Positions 35,161-44,139 of a stretch of DNA of 64,000 bases are shown piece by piece (within the stretch, counting starts at the first letter, position 1; every line of letters starts with the position of its first letter). The notes below the pieces were generated by a model. The model was not told the origin of the DNA and ran no database searches. It saw only the letters and a list, made by a program, of their open reading frames with translations. This DNA is from Streptomyces zagrosensis (GTDB taxonomy: Bacteria > Actinomycetota > Actinomycetes > Streptomycetales > Streptomycetaceae), in assembly GCF_014203645.1 (NCBI RefSeq), contig NZ_JACHJL010000009.1:62001-126000 (forward strand), given 5' to 3'. The position numbers and the translations under genes were made by a program.

Positions 35161-35949
35161 GTGCGCACCTGGAACACGGCTCTCGTTGCGGCGGTATGCG
35201 CGGGGTTGGCCGCCGCGACGCTCGCCGGATGCGGCGGCGGCAGCGAGAAAAAAAAGGACCCCGACGAGGGCACCAACGGGGTCGGCAAGCTCCCCGCCGA
35301 CAAGATCGAGGCCAAGGCACGCCAAGTGGCTCAGCGCGCGGGCGCGGTGCGGCTGACGGGCAACGTGGTCAGTAAGGGACGTACGTACAGTCTCGACATG
35401 CGCCTGAAGGGCGACGGCGGCACCGGGCAGGTCTCCACCAAGGGCAGCACCTTTCAGCTGCTGCGCGTGGACAAGGAGCTCTACCTCAAGGCGGGGGCCG
35501 ACTTCTGGTCGCACCAGCAGGGCGAACCGGGCGAGAAGAACACCTCTGCCCCGACCTCGGAGGGCGGCCAGGGCGCGGACCGCGCCGCAGCAAGCAAGCT
35601 GGAAGGCAAGTACGTCAAGGTCCCGGCCGGCGACCCCTCGTACAAGCAGCTCAGCGGCTTCACCGACAAGACCCTGCTACTCGACGGACTGCTCGGGCTG
35701 CATGGCACCATCACCAGCGGCGACCGGGCGCACGTCGCCGGCGTGCCGACCATCCGCATCACCGGCGACCAGGGCAACGGCGGCACGCTGGACGTCTCGC
35801 TACGGGGCACCCCGTACCCGGTGCGCTTGCAGCGCGCGGGTGGCGCGGGCGTCATTCAGCTCGCCGACTGGAACAAGGAATTTGCGCTGTCCGCGCCCAA
35901 GAAGGGCGAGATGGTCGATTACGGGCAGCAGTTGCCACAGAACGGCTGA
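35161..35949 (+). CDS. LppX/LprAFG-like lipoprotein
   Basis: 262 residues from GTG. Lipoprotein signal: VRTWNTALVAAVCAGLAAATLAGC with the lipidated Cys at 24. The mature part has the LppX_LprAFG half-barrel pattern (VRLTGNVVSKGRTYSLDMRL, LLRVDKELYLKAG, then VAGVPTIRIT). Mycobacterial relatives bind and move lipids or lipoglycans across the cell envelope; the ligand here is unknown. The site aggagg sits about 10 bases before the GTG. Confidence 0.85.
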   Translation: MRTWNTALVAAVCAGLAAATLAGCGGGSEKKKDPDEGTNGVGKLPADKIEAKARQVAQRAGAVRLTGNVVSKGRTYSLDMRLKGDGGTGQVSTKGSTFQLLRVDKELYLKAGADFWSHQQGEPGEKNTSAPTSEGGQGADRAAASKLEGKYVKVPAGDPSYKQLSGFTDKTLLLDGLLGLHGTITSGDRAHVAGVPTIRITGDQGNGGTLDVSLRGTPYPVRLQRAGGAGVIQLADWNKEFALSAPKKGEMVDYGQQLPQNG

Positions 35950-35979
35950 CCCACGCGGAGAAACGGCTGACCCACGCGC
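35941..35979 (+). repeat. Duplicated sequence across a stop codon
   Basis: aacggctgacccacgcg at 35941-35957 and again at 35962-35978. The first copy includes the Asn-Gly-stop end of the lipoprotein gene, so its 3' end has been tandemly copied. The next ~100 bases hold nothing else clear. Confidence 0.85.
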
Positions 35980-36061
35980 GGAGCGCGGGTAAGCCGTGCG
36001 GGGCCAGCGGCTCGCCTCCGCGCGACGCGCTGCTCGCGCCGCGCCGGCAGCTGGCGAACGC

Positions 36062-36673
36062 TCAGCGCGGGTCCTTGCGGGCGTTCTTACGGGCCCGGCG
36101 GCGCAACAGCTTCGGCAGGGCCTCGGGCATCGGCTGCCGGGTCGTGGCCGGGCTGGAGGGCGGAATGGCGGCCAGCGAGCCGTTCGGCTGCGCCGCGAGC
36201 GGCGCCTCGACCGGTTCCAGGCGCAGCACCCGGCATTCACGGGCCCAGCGCTCGATGACCTGCTCCGAGTCCGGCGCGTTCAACCGCTTGGGCTTCAACT
36301 CGGCCACGGCGGCGGCCCACGCCTCGCTGTGCGGCGTGAGCTCCACCACCTTGGCCGTCCAGCCGACCAGGCGCCCGCCCTTGTCCTTGCTGCGCACGGT
36401 CACCGTGGCGGTGCCGCCGTCGATCAGCCCGAGGCCATCCAGCGGCTGCTCCATGAGCCCCATGCCGGGCGCCGGGACGCCGTCGCGGGACGCGGAACCC
36501 GTCTGGTACGAACCGACCAGCGTGACCGCACCCTCATGCCACAGGTGCCACAGCGCACGGGGCGCGCTGCGGGTGGCCCCGGTGGAGCCCAGCACCCAGA
36601 CCAGGCCGGACTTCTTCGTCGCCTCTTCGATCAGCGCCCGATCCGTGAGGGCCTGCTCCACGCTGTGCGTCAT
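36062..36673 (-). CDS. Conserved protein of unknown function, possibly flavin-reductase-like fold
   Basis: 203 residues. The central part, with SGLVWVLGSTGATRS, ALWHLWHEGAVTLVGSY, then TATVTVRSKDKGGRLVGWTA and SEAWAAAVAEL, has the strand order of pyridoxamine-phosphate-oxidase-like split barrels, but no FMN motif is certain. The C-terminus is strongly basic (LLRRRARKNARKDPR). No membrane segment. Weak ribosome site; it may be leaderless. Confidence 0.7.
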   Translation of the reverse strand: MTHSVEQALTDRALIEEATKKSGLVWVLGSTGATRSAPRALWHLWHEGAVTLVGSYQTGSASRDGVPAPGMGLMEQPLDGLGLIDGGTATVTVRSKDKGGRLVGWTAKVVELTPHSEAWAAAVAELKPKRLNAPDSEQVIERWARECRVLRLEPVEAPLAAQPNGSLAAIPPSSPATTRQPMPEALPKLLRRRARKNARKDPR

Positions 36674-36915
36674 GAACCCAGCTTATGGGGTGGCCCCGCG
36701 CGAGCGGGATGGCCGTGCGCCCCGTACCGAGCTGACCTGGGCCCCAGCCGATACGCCGGGGGCGAGGCACCCTGTAGGTCACCCGGTGACGGTGCGGTGG
36801 GCCGGGGCAGGGGCGAGCCGGGAGCTCTGAGCCTGGCCGGGCCAGCAGCTGGAGACCGTCGTTTTGGCGCGCGATGACAGTGCCGTCTGGCGGTGCTGCA
36901 CCTTACGCTGGGGGA

Positions 36916-37893
36916 ATGCGTGTTCGGCCGGCCAAGTCTGGCATCGTCCCCCGCCCCGCTGTTGCTGATGCTTCCGTGGGTGCCGGGCAGGGCGGCCATA
37001 TGCCCCTGGACCTCGTCTTGCTCGGCGTCGCCATCGCCGGCATCTCGCTGTCCGCCCCACTCATCGCGGCGACCGCCGCCCCCGCGCTCGCCATCGCCTT
37101 TTGGCGCAACATCATGGCGGTGGGTGCCCTCGCCCCGCTCGCGCTCCTACGGCACCGCCGCGAACTGCGCTCCATGGGTGGCCGCGCCATGGGCCTGTCG
37201 GCCGCCGCCGGCGCGCTGCTCGCGCTGCACTTCGGGCTGTGGCTGCCGAGCCTGCACATGACGTCCGTCGCCTCCTCCACGGCCCTGGTCACCACCACAC
37301 CGATCTGGACCACCATCCTGCTGCGGCTGCTCGGGCACCGTTCGTCAAGGCTGGTGTGGGCGGGCATCGGCGTCGCCTTCCTCGGTGTGGTGCTGCTCAC
37401 CGGTGTCGATCTCTCGCTCTCGCCGCGCGCGCTCGCCGGTGACGGGCTCGCGCTGGCGGGCGGCATGGCGGGAGCCGGGTACATGCTGCTCGGTGCCGAG
37501 GTGCGGCGCACAGTGAGCACCACCGCGTACACCTGCGTTTGCTACGCCACCACCGCCGCGCTGCTCCTGATGGTCTGCCTGGTGGGCGGCGTATCGCTCG
37601 GCGGCTACAGCGGTACGACCTGGCTGAAGCTGGCCGTGTTGACGGTCGCCGCCCAGTTGCTCGGCCACTCGCTCATCAACCGGGTAGTCAAGGGCCTCGG
37701 TCCGGCGGTGACCTCGACCGGCATCCTGCTGGAGACGCCGGGCGCGGCGCTGATAGCGGCGCTGTGGCTCGGCCAGCAGCCACCGGCCGCGGCGTACCCG
37801 GCGCTTGGCGTCATCCTGGTGGGCCTGGCCCTGGTGATCCTGGATGGCCGGGGGAAGGCGCGGGCCGGCAGCCGCAGGGAGCCGGCCGACTGA
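36916..37893 (+). CDS. EamA (DMT) family transporter
   Basis: 325 residues with ten membrane helices in two EamA halves; the second half begins around ALAGDGLALAGGMAGAGYMLLG. Typical family features are the late ETPGAALIAALWLGQQP and the short charged C-terminus. It probably exports small metabolites; substrate unknown. The ATG at 36916 lies just behind gggggaa, an upstream ATG at 36874 being less likely. Convergent with corA, whose stop is 48 bases away. Confidence 0.9.
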   Translation: MRVRPAKSGIVPRPAVADASVGAGQGGHMPLDLVLLGVAIAGISLSAPLIAATAAPALAIAFWRNIMAVGALAPLALLRHRRELRSMGGRAMGLSAAAGALLALHFGLWLPSLHMTSVASSTALVTTTPIWTTILLRLLGHRSSRLVWAGIGVAFLGVVLLTGVDLSLSPRALAGDGLALAGGMAGAGYMLLGAEVRRTVSTTAYTCVCYATTAALLLMVCLVGGVSLGGYSGTTWLKLAVLTVAAQLLGHSLINRVVKGLGPAVTSTGILLETPGAALIAALWLGQQPPAAAYPALGVILVGLALVILDGRGKARAGSRREPAD

Positions 37894-37940
37894 CGGCAGC
37901 CGGCCAAGCGCCAGCGGATCAGCCGGTCACAGCCAGCTGC

Positions 37941-39068
37941 CTAAAGCCACCCGTTGCGTTTGAATCCGCGGTGGATGGTGAAGCAGATGCCCGCGATGAC
38001 CGTGAGGACCGCCGGGTAGCCGTACTTCCAACGCAGCTCGGGCATGGTGTCGAAGTTCATGCCGTACACGCCGCAGATCATCGTGGGCACGGCGATGATG
38101 GCCGCCCACGCGGTGATCTTGCGCATGTCCTCGTTCTGCGCGACGGTCGCCTGTGCCAGGTTGGCCTGGAGGATCGAGTTGAGCAGATCGTCGAAGGACA
38201 GCACCTGCTCGTTGACGCGGGCGAGGTGGTCGGCCACGTCCCGGAAGTATTTTTGGATGTCCGGGTCCACCAGCCGCATCGGACGCTCGCTCAACAACTG
38301 CATCGGCCGCAACAGCGGCGACACGGCCCGCTTGAACTCCAGCACCTCGCGCTTGAGCTGGTAGATCCGGCCCGCGTCACCGCCGCGCGCGGAGCCGCGC
38401 CCGCTGCTCTTGGTGGCGCCGTTCGTCGCGGAGAAAACCTCGATCTCCACCTCGTCGATGTCGTCCTGCACGGCATCGGCCACCGCGATGTAGCCGTCCA
38501 CCACCTGGTCAGCGATGGCGTGCAGGACCGCGGAAGGGCCCTTGGCCAGCAGGTCGGGGTCATCTTGCAGGCGGTGCCGCAGCGCGCGTAGCGAGCCCTG
38601 GCCGCCGTGCCGAACGGTGACGATGAAGTTCCGCCCGGTGAAGCACATCACCTCGCCGGTCTCCACGACCTCGCTGGTAGCGGTCAGTTCCGCGTGCTCG
38701 ACGTAGTGGATGGTCTTGAAGACGGTGAACAACGTGTCGTCGTAGCGCTCCAGCTTGGGCCGCTGGTGAGCGTGTACGGCGTCCTCGACGGCCAGCGGGT
38801 GCAGCCCGAACTCCTGGGCGATACCGGAGAATTCACGCTCCGTCGGCTCGTGCAGCCCGATCCAGGCGAAGCCGCCGTCCGCGCGCACCCGGGCCATGGC
38901 CTCGGACGGGCTGACGTGGTCGCTGACCCGCCTGCCCTCGCGGTAGACGCCGCAGTCCACGATGGCGCTGGAGACGGACGGATCGCGGGTGGTGTCGTAG
39001 TCACTGGTGGTGTGCCCTCGCCGCAGGGCGGGGCGGACGGCTGCGCGCAGGTCACGAATCATCGACAT
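37941..39068 (-). CDS. corA: Magnesium/cobalt channel CorA
   Basis: 375 residues. A large N-terminal cytoplasmic funnel with the long coiled helix is followed by two C-terminal membrane helices. The selectivity signature Tyr-Gly-Met-Asn-Phe is at 335-339 (CGVYGMNFDTMPEL). The short cytoplasmic end is basic. It forms a homopentamer for Mg2+ uptake. ATG after gaggagtccgt. From memory Rv1239c position in the conserved block; close to the MgtE-like gene, suggesting a magnesium cluster. Confidence 0.95.
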   Translation of the reverse strand: MSMIRDLRAAVRPALRRGHTTSDYDTTRDPSVSSAIVDCGVYREGRRVSDHVSPSEAMARVRADGGFAWIGLHEPTEREFSGIAQEFGLHPLAVEDAVHAHQRPKLERYDDTLFTVFKTIHYVEHAELTATSEVVETGEVMCFTGRNFIVTVRHGGQGSLRALRHRLQDDPDLLAKGPSAVLHAIADQVVDGYIAVADAVQDDIDEVEIEVFSATNGATKSSGRGSARGGDAGRIYQLKREVLEFKRAVSPLLRPMQLLSERPMRLVDPDIQKYFRDVADHLARVNEQVLSFDDLLNSILQANLAQATVAQNEDMRKITAWAAIIAVPTMICGVYGMNFDTMPELRWKYGYPAVLTVIAGICFTIHRGFKRNGWL

Positions 39069-39576
39069 ACGGACTCCTCAGCGGGCCGGTCGTCAGCGGC
39101 AGAGCGCGGGGCGCAGCGCGATCCGGAACGTGGACGTACGGTGCGTCGTTGAGCCGTACGTCCGCAAAGCGGACGGCACTCCGTGTGCTGGGCGCTGACG
39201 TGTGTTCGCGAAGCCGCAAAAACGCGAAGACGTGAAACACGAGAACACGGAATCAAGCGGGTAAAGATGCTCTTCCGTACAGATGGCGCGGGCGCGAAAG
39301 ACCCCTCAACTTTCCTTCCCGGAAGGACGTTTCACCTTGTGAGCGCCGGGTAAGGAAGGCTTCAGATCACCGAGAGAGGGAGCGCGCCCCGAGCGAGAGG
39401 ACGGGAGAACAGTCGGTACTGCGCGGTTGACTAGGATCACCCATCGCAGCCCCACCTCCTCCGGCCGGTCCCCCGTAGGGGACGACGTAAGTCCCTGATC
39501 AGGCGCCAAGGCTACCAGGGGCGTATGGTCTCGGCGCGCCGCTTTGCCTCTTCGATACGGGTTCTATGCTCGCCGC
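39069..39576. other. Intergenic region between corA and the SUFU gene
   Basis: About 500 bases between divergent genes. An A-rich patch near 39215-39270 and a small palindrome ccttcccggaagg near 39312 are visible. No open frame with a ribosome site and no RNA element I recognise. Confidence 0.4.
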
Positions 39577-40191
39577 ATGGCGAATGTTCTTGAGCTGGTC
39601 GAAGCCCGGTTGCGCACGGCACTGGGTGAGCCAGACGCCCGTGCCGCCATCACCTTCGTCGGCACTGACCGCATCGAGGTACTGCGTTTCACGGGTAGCG
39701 GTAACGGCGGTGGCGGTAGCAGCAACGGGGTTGTGCGCTACGCCACGCTCGGTATGTCGGCTCAGCCCATGGCGGACCCGGCCGACGCGCTGTCGGACCC
39801 GGTGCACGGCCCTCGCGCTGAGTTGCTGCTGACCGTACGCGCCGGGCGTGCCGATACCGACAAGGCGTTGCGCCCGCTGGCCATACTCGCCGCATCACCG
39901 CAGGTCGAGGGCGTGATCGTGGCGCCGGGCGGCTCGCTTGACGTGGGCGAGCCGCTGTGGCCGGGAGCCCTGTTCAGCTCCGTCCTGGTGGCCGAGCCCG
40001 GCGGTCTGGTGGAGGACCTGAAATTGGACGCGCCGATGGACCCGGTGCGCTTTTTGCCGCTGCTGCCGATGACGGCGAACGAGGCCGCGTGGAAGCGGGT
40101 ACACGGCGCAAGCGCTCTTGAAGAGCGCTGGTTGGCCTACGGCACCGACCTGCGTGACCCGCAGCGCCGCTCCGTCATGCTGGACGACTGA
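39577..40191 (+). CDS. Suppressor-of-fused domain protein
   Basis: 204 residues, SUFU-like domain. Characteristic blocks are ANVLELVEARLRTALGEPDA, VRYATLGMSAQPMADP and GPRAELLLTVRAG, ending in WKRVHGASALEERW. The domain is widespread in Streptomyces; bacterial members are often linked to toxin immunity or unknown regulation. No toxin gene is next to it here. The ATG at 39577 matches family starts. Single gene ending at a hairpin. Confidence 0.88.
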   Translation: MANVLELVEARLRTALGEPDARAAITFVGTDRIEVLRFTGSGNGGGGSSNGVVRYATLGMSAQPMADPADALSDPVHGPRAELLLTVRAGRADTDKALRPLAILAASPQVEGVIVAPGGSLDVGEPLWPGALFSSVLVAEPGGLVEDLKLDAPMDPVRFLPLLPMTANEAAWKRVHGASALEERWLAYGTDLRDPQRRSVMLDD

Positions 40192-40291
40192 CGCCGGATC
40201 AGCTCCGGGTGGCGCCTTCGCACCGCGTACGGATGCACGCGGGCGCGAGCAGGCGCGTGCCGGTGTGGGCAGGCGCGGGCAAACGAGGGAA

Positions 40292-40314
40292 CCCACGCCG
40301 GCGCGCGGCGTGGG
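40292..40314. terminator. Hairpin between convergent genes
   Basis: A 9-bp perfect stem (cccacgccg with cggcgtggg) and a 5-base loop, between the SUFU gene and the MFS gene. Confidence 0.65.
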
Positions 40315-40381
40315 ACACCTCTTCCTGTCTTCCCGTCCTCGTGCCGTCCTGGCGAAAACGTCAACATGTGTGAGACATCGC

Positions 40382-41737
40382 TCAGTTGGCGCGTGACCCG
40401 CCCGCGGCATGGTGGGGAGTGGTCTGGGCGGCGGCCGGCTCGTTGGCGAACACCCCCACGCTGTCCTGCGCCGCGTGTGCCGGCTCAAGCTGTTCGGCCT
40501 GGAGGGTGAGCGCGGAGCGCCGGACCACGATGATGCCCGCGCCGACCACGGCCGCGAGCGCGGCGACGACGAAGGGCATGTGGATGTCGCTCCACTCTTC
40601 GATCTTGGGCGCCAGGTAGGGCGCGGCAGCCGCGGCGAACCAGCGGACGAAGTTGTAACCCGCGCTGGCCACCGGGCGTGGCGCGGGGGACACGCCGAGC
40701 GCCAGCTCCGTATACACGGTGTTGTTCACACCGATGAAGGCACCGGAGACGATGGTGCAGACGATGGCCGTGGTGTGGCTGCCGTAGCCGAGCAGCACCA
40801 GATCGGCGCCCATCAAGGCCAGCGAGGCGGCCAGCACGCGCAGCGATCCGTACCGCTCTTGGAGTCGGGGCGCGACCAGCACCGAGAACACCGCGAGCAA
40901 CAGGCCCCAGGCGAAGAACACGGCGCCCGACTTGTACGGCGTCATGTTCAGGACGAACGGGGTGAACGCCAAGACCGTGAAGAACGCGTAGTTGTAGAAG
41001 AACGCGGAGGCGGCGGCCGAGGCGAGCCCACCGTGCCCGAGCGCCTTGACCGGGTCGAGCAGCGAGGTCTTACGGGCGGGCGTTGGCTGTTCGCGGAGGA
41101 AGACGCTGATGGCCAAGAAGCCGACCGCCATCAGTACCGCGGTGCCGAAAAACGGGTAGCGCCACTTCATATCGCCGAGAACCGCGCCGAGCAGCGGCCC
41201 GCACGCCATGCCGAGCCCGAGGGCCGACTCGTACAGCAAGATCGCCGTCGCGCTGCCGCTGGACCGCCGCCCGCCGGCGCGCGGTTCCACGGGGTTCGCC
41301 GCGCCGACGATGACCGCGAGCGCGGTGGAGACGAACAGCGCGTTGCCGAGTCCCCATCCGGCGCGGAAGCCGACCAACTCATTGACCGATGACGCGGTGC
41401 CCGACAGTGCCGCGAAGACGATCACCAGCGCGAGGCCGACGAGCAGCGTCTTTCGGCCGCCGATGCGGCTGGAGACGAAGCCGGTGACCAGCATCGCCAC
41501 GGCGGTGATCAGGAAGTACGAGGTGAACAGCAGGGACACCTGGCTGGGGGAGGCGTCCAGGCCCTTGGCGATCGACGGCAGGATCGGGTCCACCAGGCCA
41601 ATGCCCATGAACGCCACGACCGAGGCGCCCGCCGTCGCCCATACGGCCATCGGCTGATGCAAGATGCCGCGCCCCTGGGCGCTCCCGGCGTCGAATGGGT
41701 CCTCGTCAGCGTCGGCGCTCGCGCTGCGACTGCGCAT
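40382..41737 (-). CDS. MFS transporter (drug/siderophore exporter type)
   Basis: 451 residues with about 12 membrane helices. The motif A-like loop is GFVSSRIGGRKTLLVGLAL after helix 2; FMGIGLVDPILPSIAKGLDA is typical of DHA1-type efflux proteins. N- and C-terminal ends are cytoplasmic and polar. ATG after aaggagaagggcc. An iron-box-like sequence upstream hints at iron-dependent control and export of a siderophore or related compound; this is inference. Confidence 0.9.
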   Translation of the reverse strand: MRSRSASADADEDPFDAGSAQGRGILHQPMAVWATAGASVVAFMGIGLVDPILPSIAKGLDASPSQVSLLFTSYFLITAVAMLVTGFVSSRIGGRKTLLVGLALVIVFAALSGTASSVNELVGFRAGWGLGNALFVSTALAVIVGAANPVEPRAGGRRSSGSATAILLYESALGLGMACGPLLGAVLGDMKWRYPFFGTAVLMAVGFLAISVFLREQPTPARKTSLLDPVKALGHGGLASAAASAFFYNYAFFTVLAFTPFVLNMTPYKSGAVFFAWGLLLAVFSVLVAPRLQERYGSLRVLAASLALMGADLVLLGYGSHTTAIVCTIVSGAFIGVNNTVYTELALGVSPAPRPVASAGYNFVRWFAAAAAPYLAPKIEEWSDIHMPFVVAALAAVVGAGIIVVRRSALTLQAEQLEPAHAAQDSVGVFANEPAAAQTTPHHAAGGSRAN

Positions 41738-41789
41738 GGCCCTTCTCCTTTACCTTGCGTCGAACAGGGGTCGTTGCCGTGTGCACATA

Positions 41790-41810
41790 TTAAGTTAGGC
41801 GTGCTAATTA
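41790..41810 (-). promoter_or_regulatory. Imperfect iron box (DmdR1/IdeR type)
   Basis: ttaagttaggcgtgctaatt on the plus strand. The half from 41790 to 41800 agrees with the consensus TTAGGTTAGGC at 10 of 11 bases; the other half is degenerate, though ttag...ctaa symmetry remains. It lies about 55-70 bases upstream of the MFS start, in an AT-rich patch fitting a promoter. Confidence 0.45.
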
Positions 41811-41900
41811 GTGCAAGTTACATCTTGTTTTGCCTGGGAGGCGCGGCCGGACGGGTGATCGTCCTTGACGCGACGGCGGGCGGGGAGGACCGTGACACTT

Positions 41901-42539
41901 ATGAGGGGCGAACCCAGTTGCCCGAAGTGCGGTGGCCGGGTGCGGGCGCCCGGCCTATTCGCCGACTCCTGGCAGTGTGGTGTGCACGGCACAGTGCATC
42001 CCCTCCAGCCGGTCGTACCGCCGAGCGTCGAGGCACTTGCCGTCGTGGTGAACCGTGCCGAGGTGCCCGTATGGATGCCGTGGCCGCTGCCCGTGGGCTG
42101 GCTGTTCACCGGTGTGGCCTGCGCGGGCGATGACCGCAGCGGGGGTCGCGCCACGGCCGTGGCCTGCTCGGGCCCTGGGCCGCTCGGCGGCCCGGGCGAG
42201 ATGCTGCTGATCGCGGAGGAGCTCGGGGTCGGCCTCGGCGCCCGATACGCAGGGATCGCAGGACCGGACCCGGGTCCGGCGATGTGCTTGGACAAGCCGC
42301 CGCACGCCAAGGTGCTCGCCGCCGGGCGACCTACCCCGCTGTGGCACGTCAACGGCGTCCCCGACGACCGGGCGGTCTTCGCTGGCGAGGCGTGCGGCCT
42401 GTGGCTGTGGGCGGTCGTCTGGCCCGCAGAGTCCGGGCTGCTGCTCTATGACGAGTTCGTCCTCACGGACCTGCGGGACGCCGGGGCCGAAACGGATCTG
42501 CTGCCGTGCGGTGCGCTGTCCCCGCGCGTGCTGTCCTAG
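41901..42539 (+). CDS. DUF6758 family protein with zinc ribbon
   Basis: 212 residues. The N-terminus MRGEPSCPKCGGRVRAPGLF carries Cys7 and Cys10 of a zinc ribbon, completed by the Cys-x-x-His of WQCGVHGT. The rest is a beta-rich domain (LPVGWLFTGVACAGDDRSGG and WLWAVVWPAESGLLLYDEF). It matches DUF6758, seen in Streptomyces only to my knowledge. Start taken at MRGEP; a GTG nine bases upstream is closer to the gggagg site and possible. Function unknown. Confidence 0.85.
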   Translation: MRGEPSCPKCGGRVRAPGLFADSWQCGVHGTVHPLQPVVPPSVEALAVVVNRAEVPVWMPWPLPVGWLFTGVACAGDDRSGGRATAVACSGPGPLGGPGEMLLIAEELGVGLGARYAGIAGPDPGPAMCLDKPPHAKVLAAGRPTPLWHVNGVPDDRAVFAGEACGLWLWAVVWPAESGLLLYDEFVLTDLRDAGAETDLLPCGALSPRVLS

Positions 42540-42680
42540 GCGGCGCCGGGCGCGGCTACCGCGGGCGCCGGGGCGCGCCGAAGCGGTGGGAGCTCAGGGC
42601 GGCGTGGACGGGAGCGTTCCGCTGCCCCGGTACAGTGAAGAGGTCCCCGCCGTCCCCTCGCCCCTCTTGGAGTTCGCGTC

Positions 42681-43616
42681 GTGCGCATCGACCTGCACAC
42701 TCACTCCACGGCATCCGATGGCACGGACACCCCCGCTGAGCTGGTACGCAACGCTGCCGCCAGCGGCCTTGACGTCGTCGCGCTCACTGACCACGACACC
42801 GTCGCCGGGCACGCCGAGGCACGAGCCGCGTTGCCCGCCGGGCTGACCCTGGTCACCGGCGCCGAACTCTCTTGTAGGTTGCGGCTGCCCGCTGGTGCGC
42901 GCCCGGGCGGCGCCGAGTCCGCTGGCGCACACGCCGCTGCCGATACTGATACCGACACCGATGGCAGCGTGAGCCTGCACATGCTCGCGTATCTCTTCGA
43001 TCCCGATGAGCCCGAGCTGTTCCGTGAGCGCGAACTCGTCCGGGACGACCGAACGCCGCGTGCCCAGGCCATGGTGGTCAAGTTGCGCGAGCTCGGTGTC
43101 CCCGTGAGCTGGGAGCAGGTCGCCAAGATTGCCGGAGATGGTGCGGTCGGGCGGCCCCACGTCGCCGCGGCGATGGTCGAGCTCGGCATCATCGCGAGCG
43201 TTTCGGACGCCTTCACGCCGGACTGGCTCGCCAACGACGGGCGAGCGTACGTCGAGAAGCACGAGTTGGACCCCTTCGATGCGATTCGGCTGGTCAAGGC
43301 CGCCGGAGGCGTCACCGTCTGCGCTCATCCGCTGGCGTTCAAGCGGGGGCAGTGCGTGCCCGAGAGCGCGATAGCCGAGCTGGCGTCCGCAGGTCTCGAC
43401 GGCATCGAGGTGGATCACATGGACCATGATGAGCCGACCCGCGCTCGGCTCCGCGGCCTCGCCGCTGACCTCGGCCTTCTCATCACCGGCTCCAGTGACT
43501 ACCACGGCAGCCGCAAGACCTGTCGGCTCGGCGAATACACCACTGACCCCGAGATCTACGGCGAAATCATCCGCCGCGCGACCGGCGCATTCCCGGTCCC
43601 GGGCGCCGGTGGCTAA
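42681..43616 (+). CDS. PHP domain phosphoesterase
   Basis: 311 residues from GTG. PHP signature: RIDLHTHSTASDGTDTP (metal His5 and His7), LTDHDT and the late SSDYHG. It resembles YciV/RNase AM type enzymes that release nucleoside 3',5'-bisphosphate phosphate or trim RNA 5' ends. An Asp-rich insertion (AADTDTDTDGSVS) between strands is unusual and may be a local repeat expansion. Soluble. Substrate not determined. Confidence 0.9.
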   Translation: MRIDLHTHSTASDGTDTPAELVRNAAASGLDVVALTDHDTVAGHAEARAALPAGLTLVTGAELSCRLRLPAGARPGGAESAGAHAAADTDTDTDGSVSLHMLAYLFDPDEPELFRERELVRDDRTPRAQAMVVKLRELGVPVSWEQVAKIAGDGAVGRPHVAAAMVELGIIASVSDAFTPDWLANDGRAYVEKHELDPFDAIRLVKAAGGVTVCAHPLAFKRGQCVPESAIAELASAGLDGIEVDHMDHDEPTRARLRGLAADLGLLITGSSDYHGSRKTCRLGEYTTDPEIYGEIIRRATGAFPVPGAGG

Positions 43617-44139
43617 GCCCGTCCGCGCTCCGTAGCCGCTTCCAGCGCTGGCCATGGCTGGGCGCTGCCCACGCTACGGCTACGCCCGGCGCACGCATCC
43701 CGTACGCCCCATGGCTCGCTCTTCGTAGGCGCCTCCCGCTGTCACCCGCCGTGCTGTGCTCCCGGGAGCCCCCGTGTGCTCCGGTACGGCGATCAGTGCG
43801 AGGGAAGCCTCTGACTCCCGACGGAATCCAACGTTCCGGAGTGGGCGTGGCCGTGCGGCGCTTGAGATGTGGCGCGCGGAGTGGCGGGGAACCGGCGGGA
43901 GCTGTCGCGGCGTATCGGCGCGGGAGGTGCGCTCGGCCGGCCGGTGCCGTGGCCGCCCTGCGGTGGGTACGGGCCGCACGCTCTCCGCTTCCTTTGCCTC
44001 TGGCCGCGCCATCCCGGTCCCCCTCGCTTCCCCGCTGACCTGCCTGACCTGCCTGTTCTGTCCTGTCCGCTCTGTCTGTCCTATCCGTACTGTCCCTCGG
44101 CCTGTCCCAGGTCTCGGCTCTCTCCTCGCAAGGCACATC
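43617..44139. other. Long leader of the MarC gene
   Basis: 520 bases with no convincing gene. From about 44010 to 44110 the plus strand is a pyrimidine-rich tract built from ctgacctgc, ctgtcc and tgtccc repeats. Long open frames here read as Arg/Ala/Pro shadow. The end holds the caaggc site of MarC. Confidence 0.45.

Noticed and set aside
42594..43655. 353-residue antisense frame over the PHP gene
   Set aside because: Shadow of a gene with clear PHP metal motifs.
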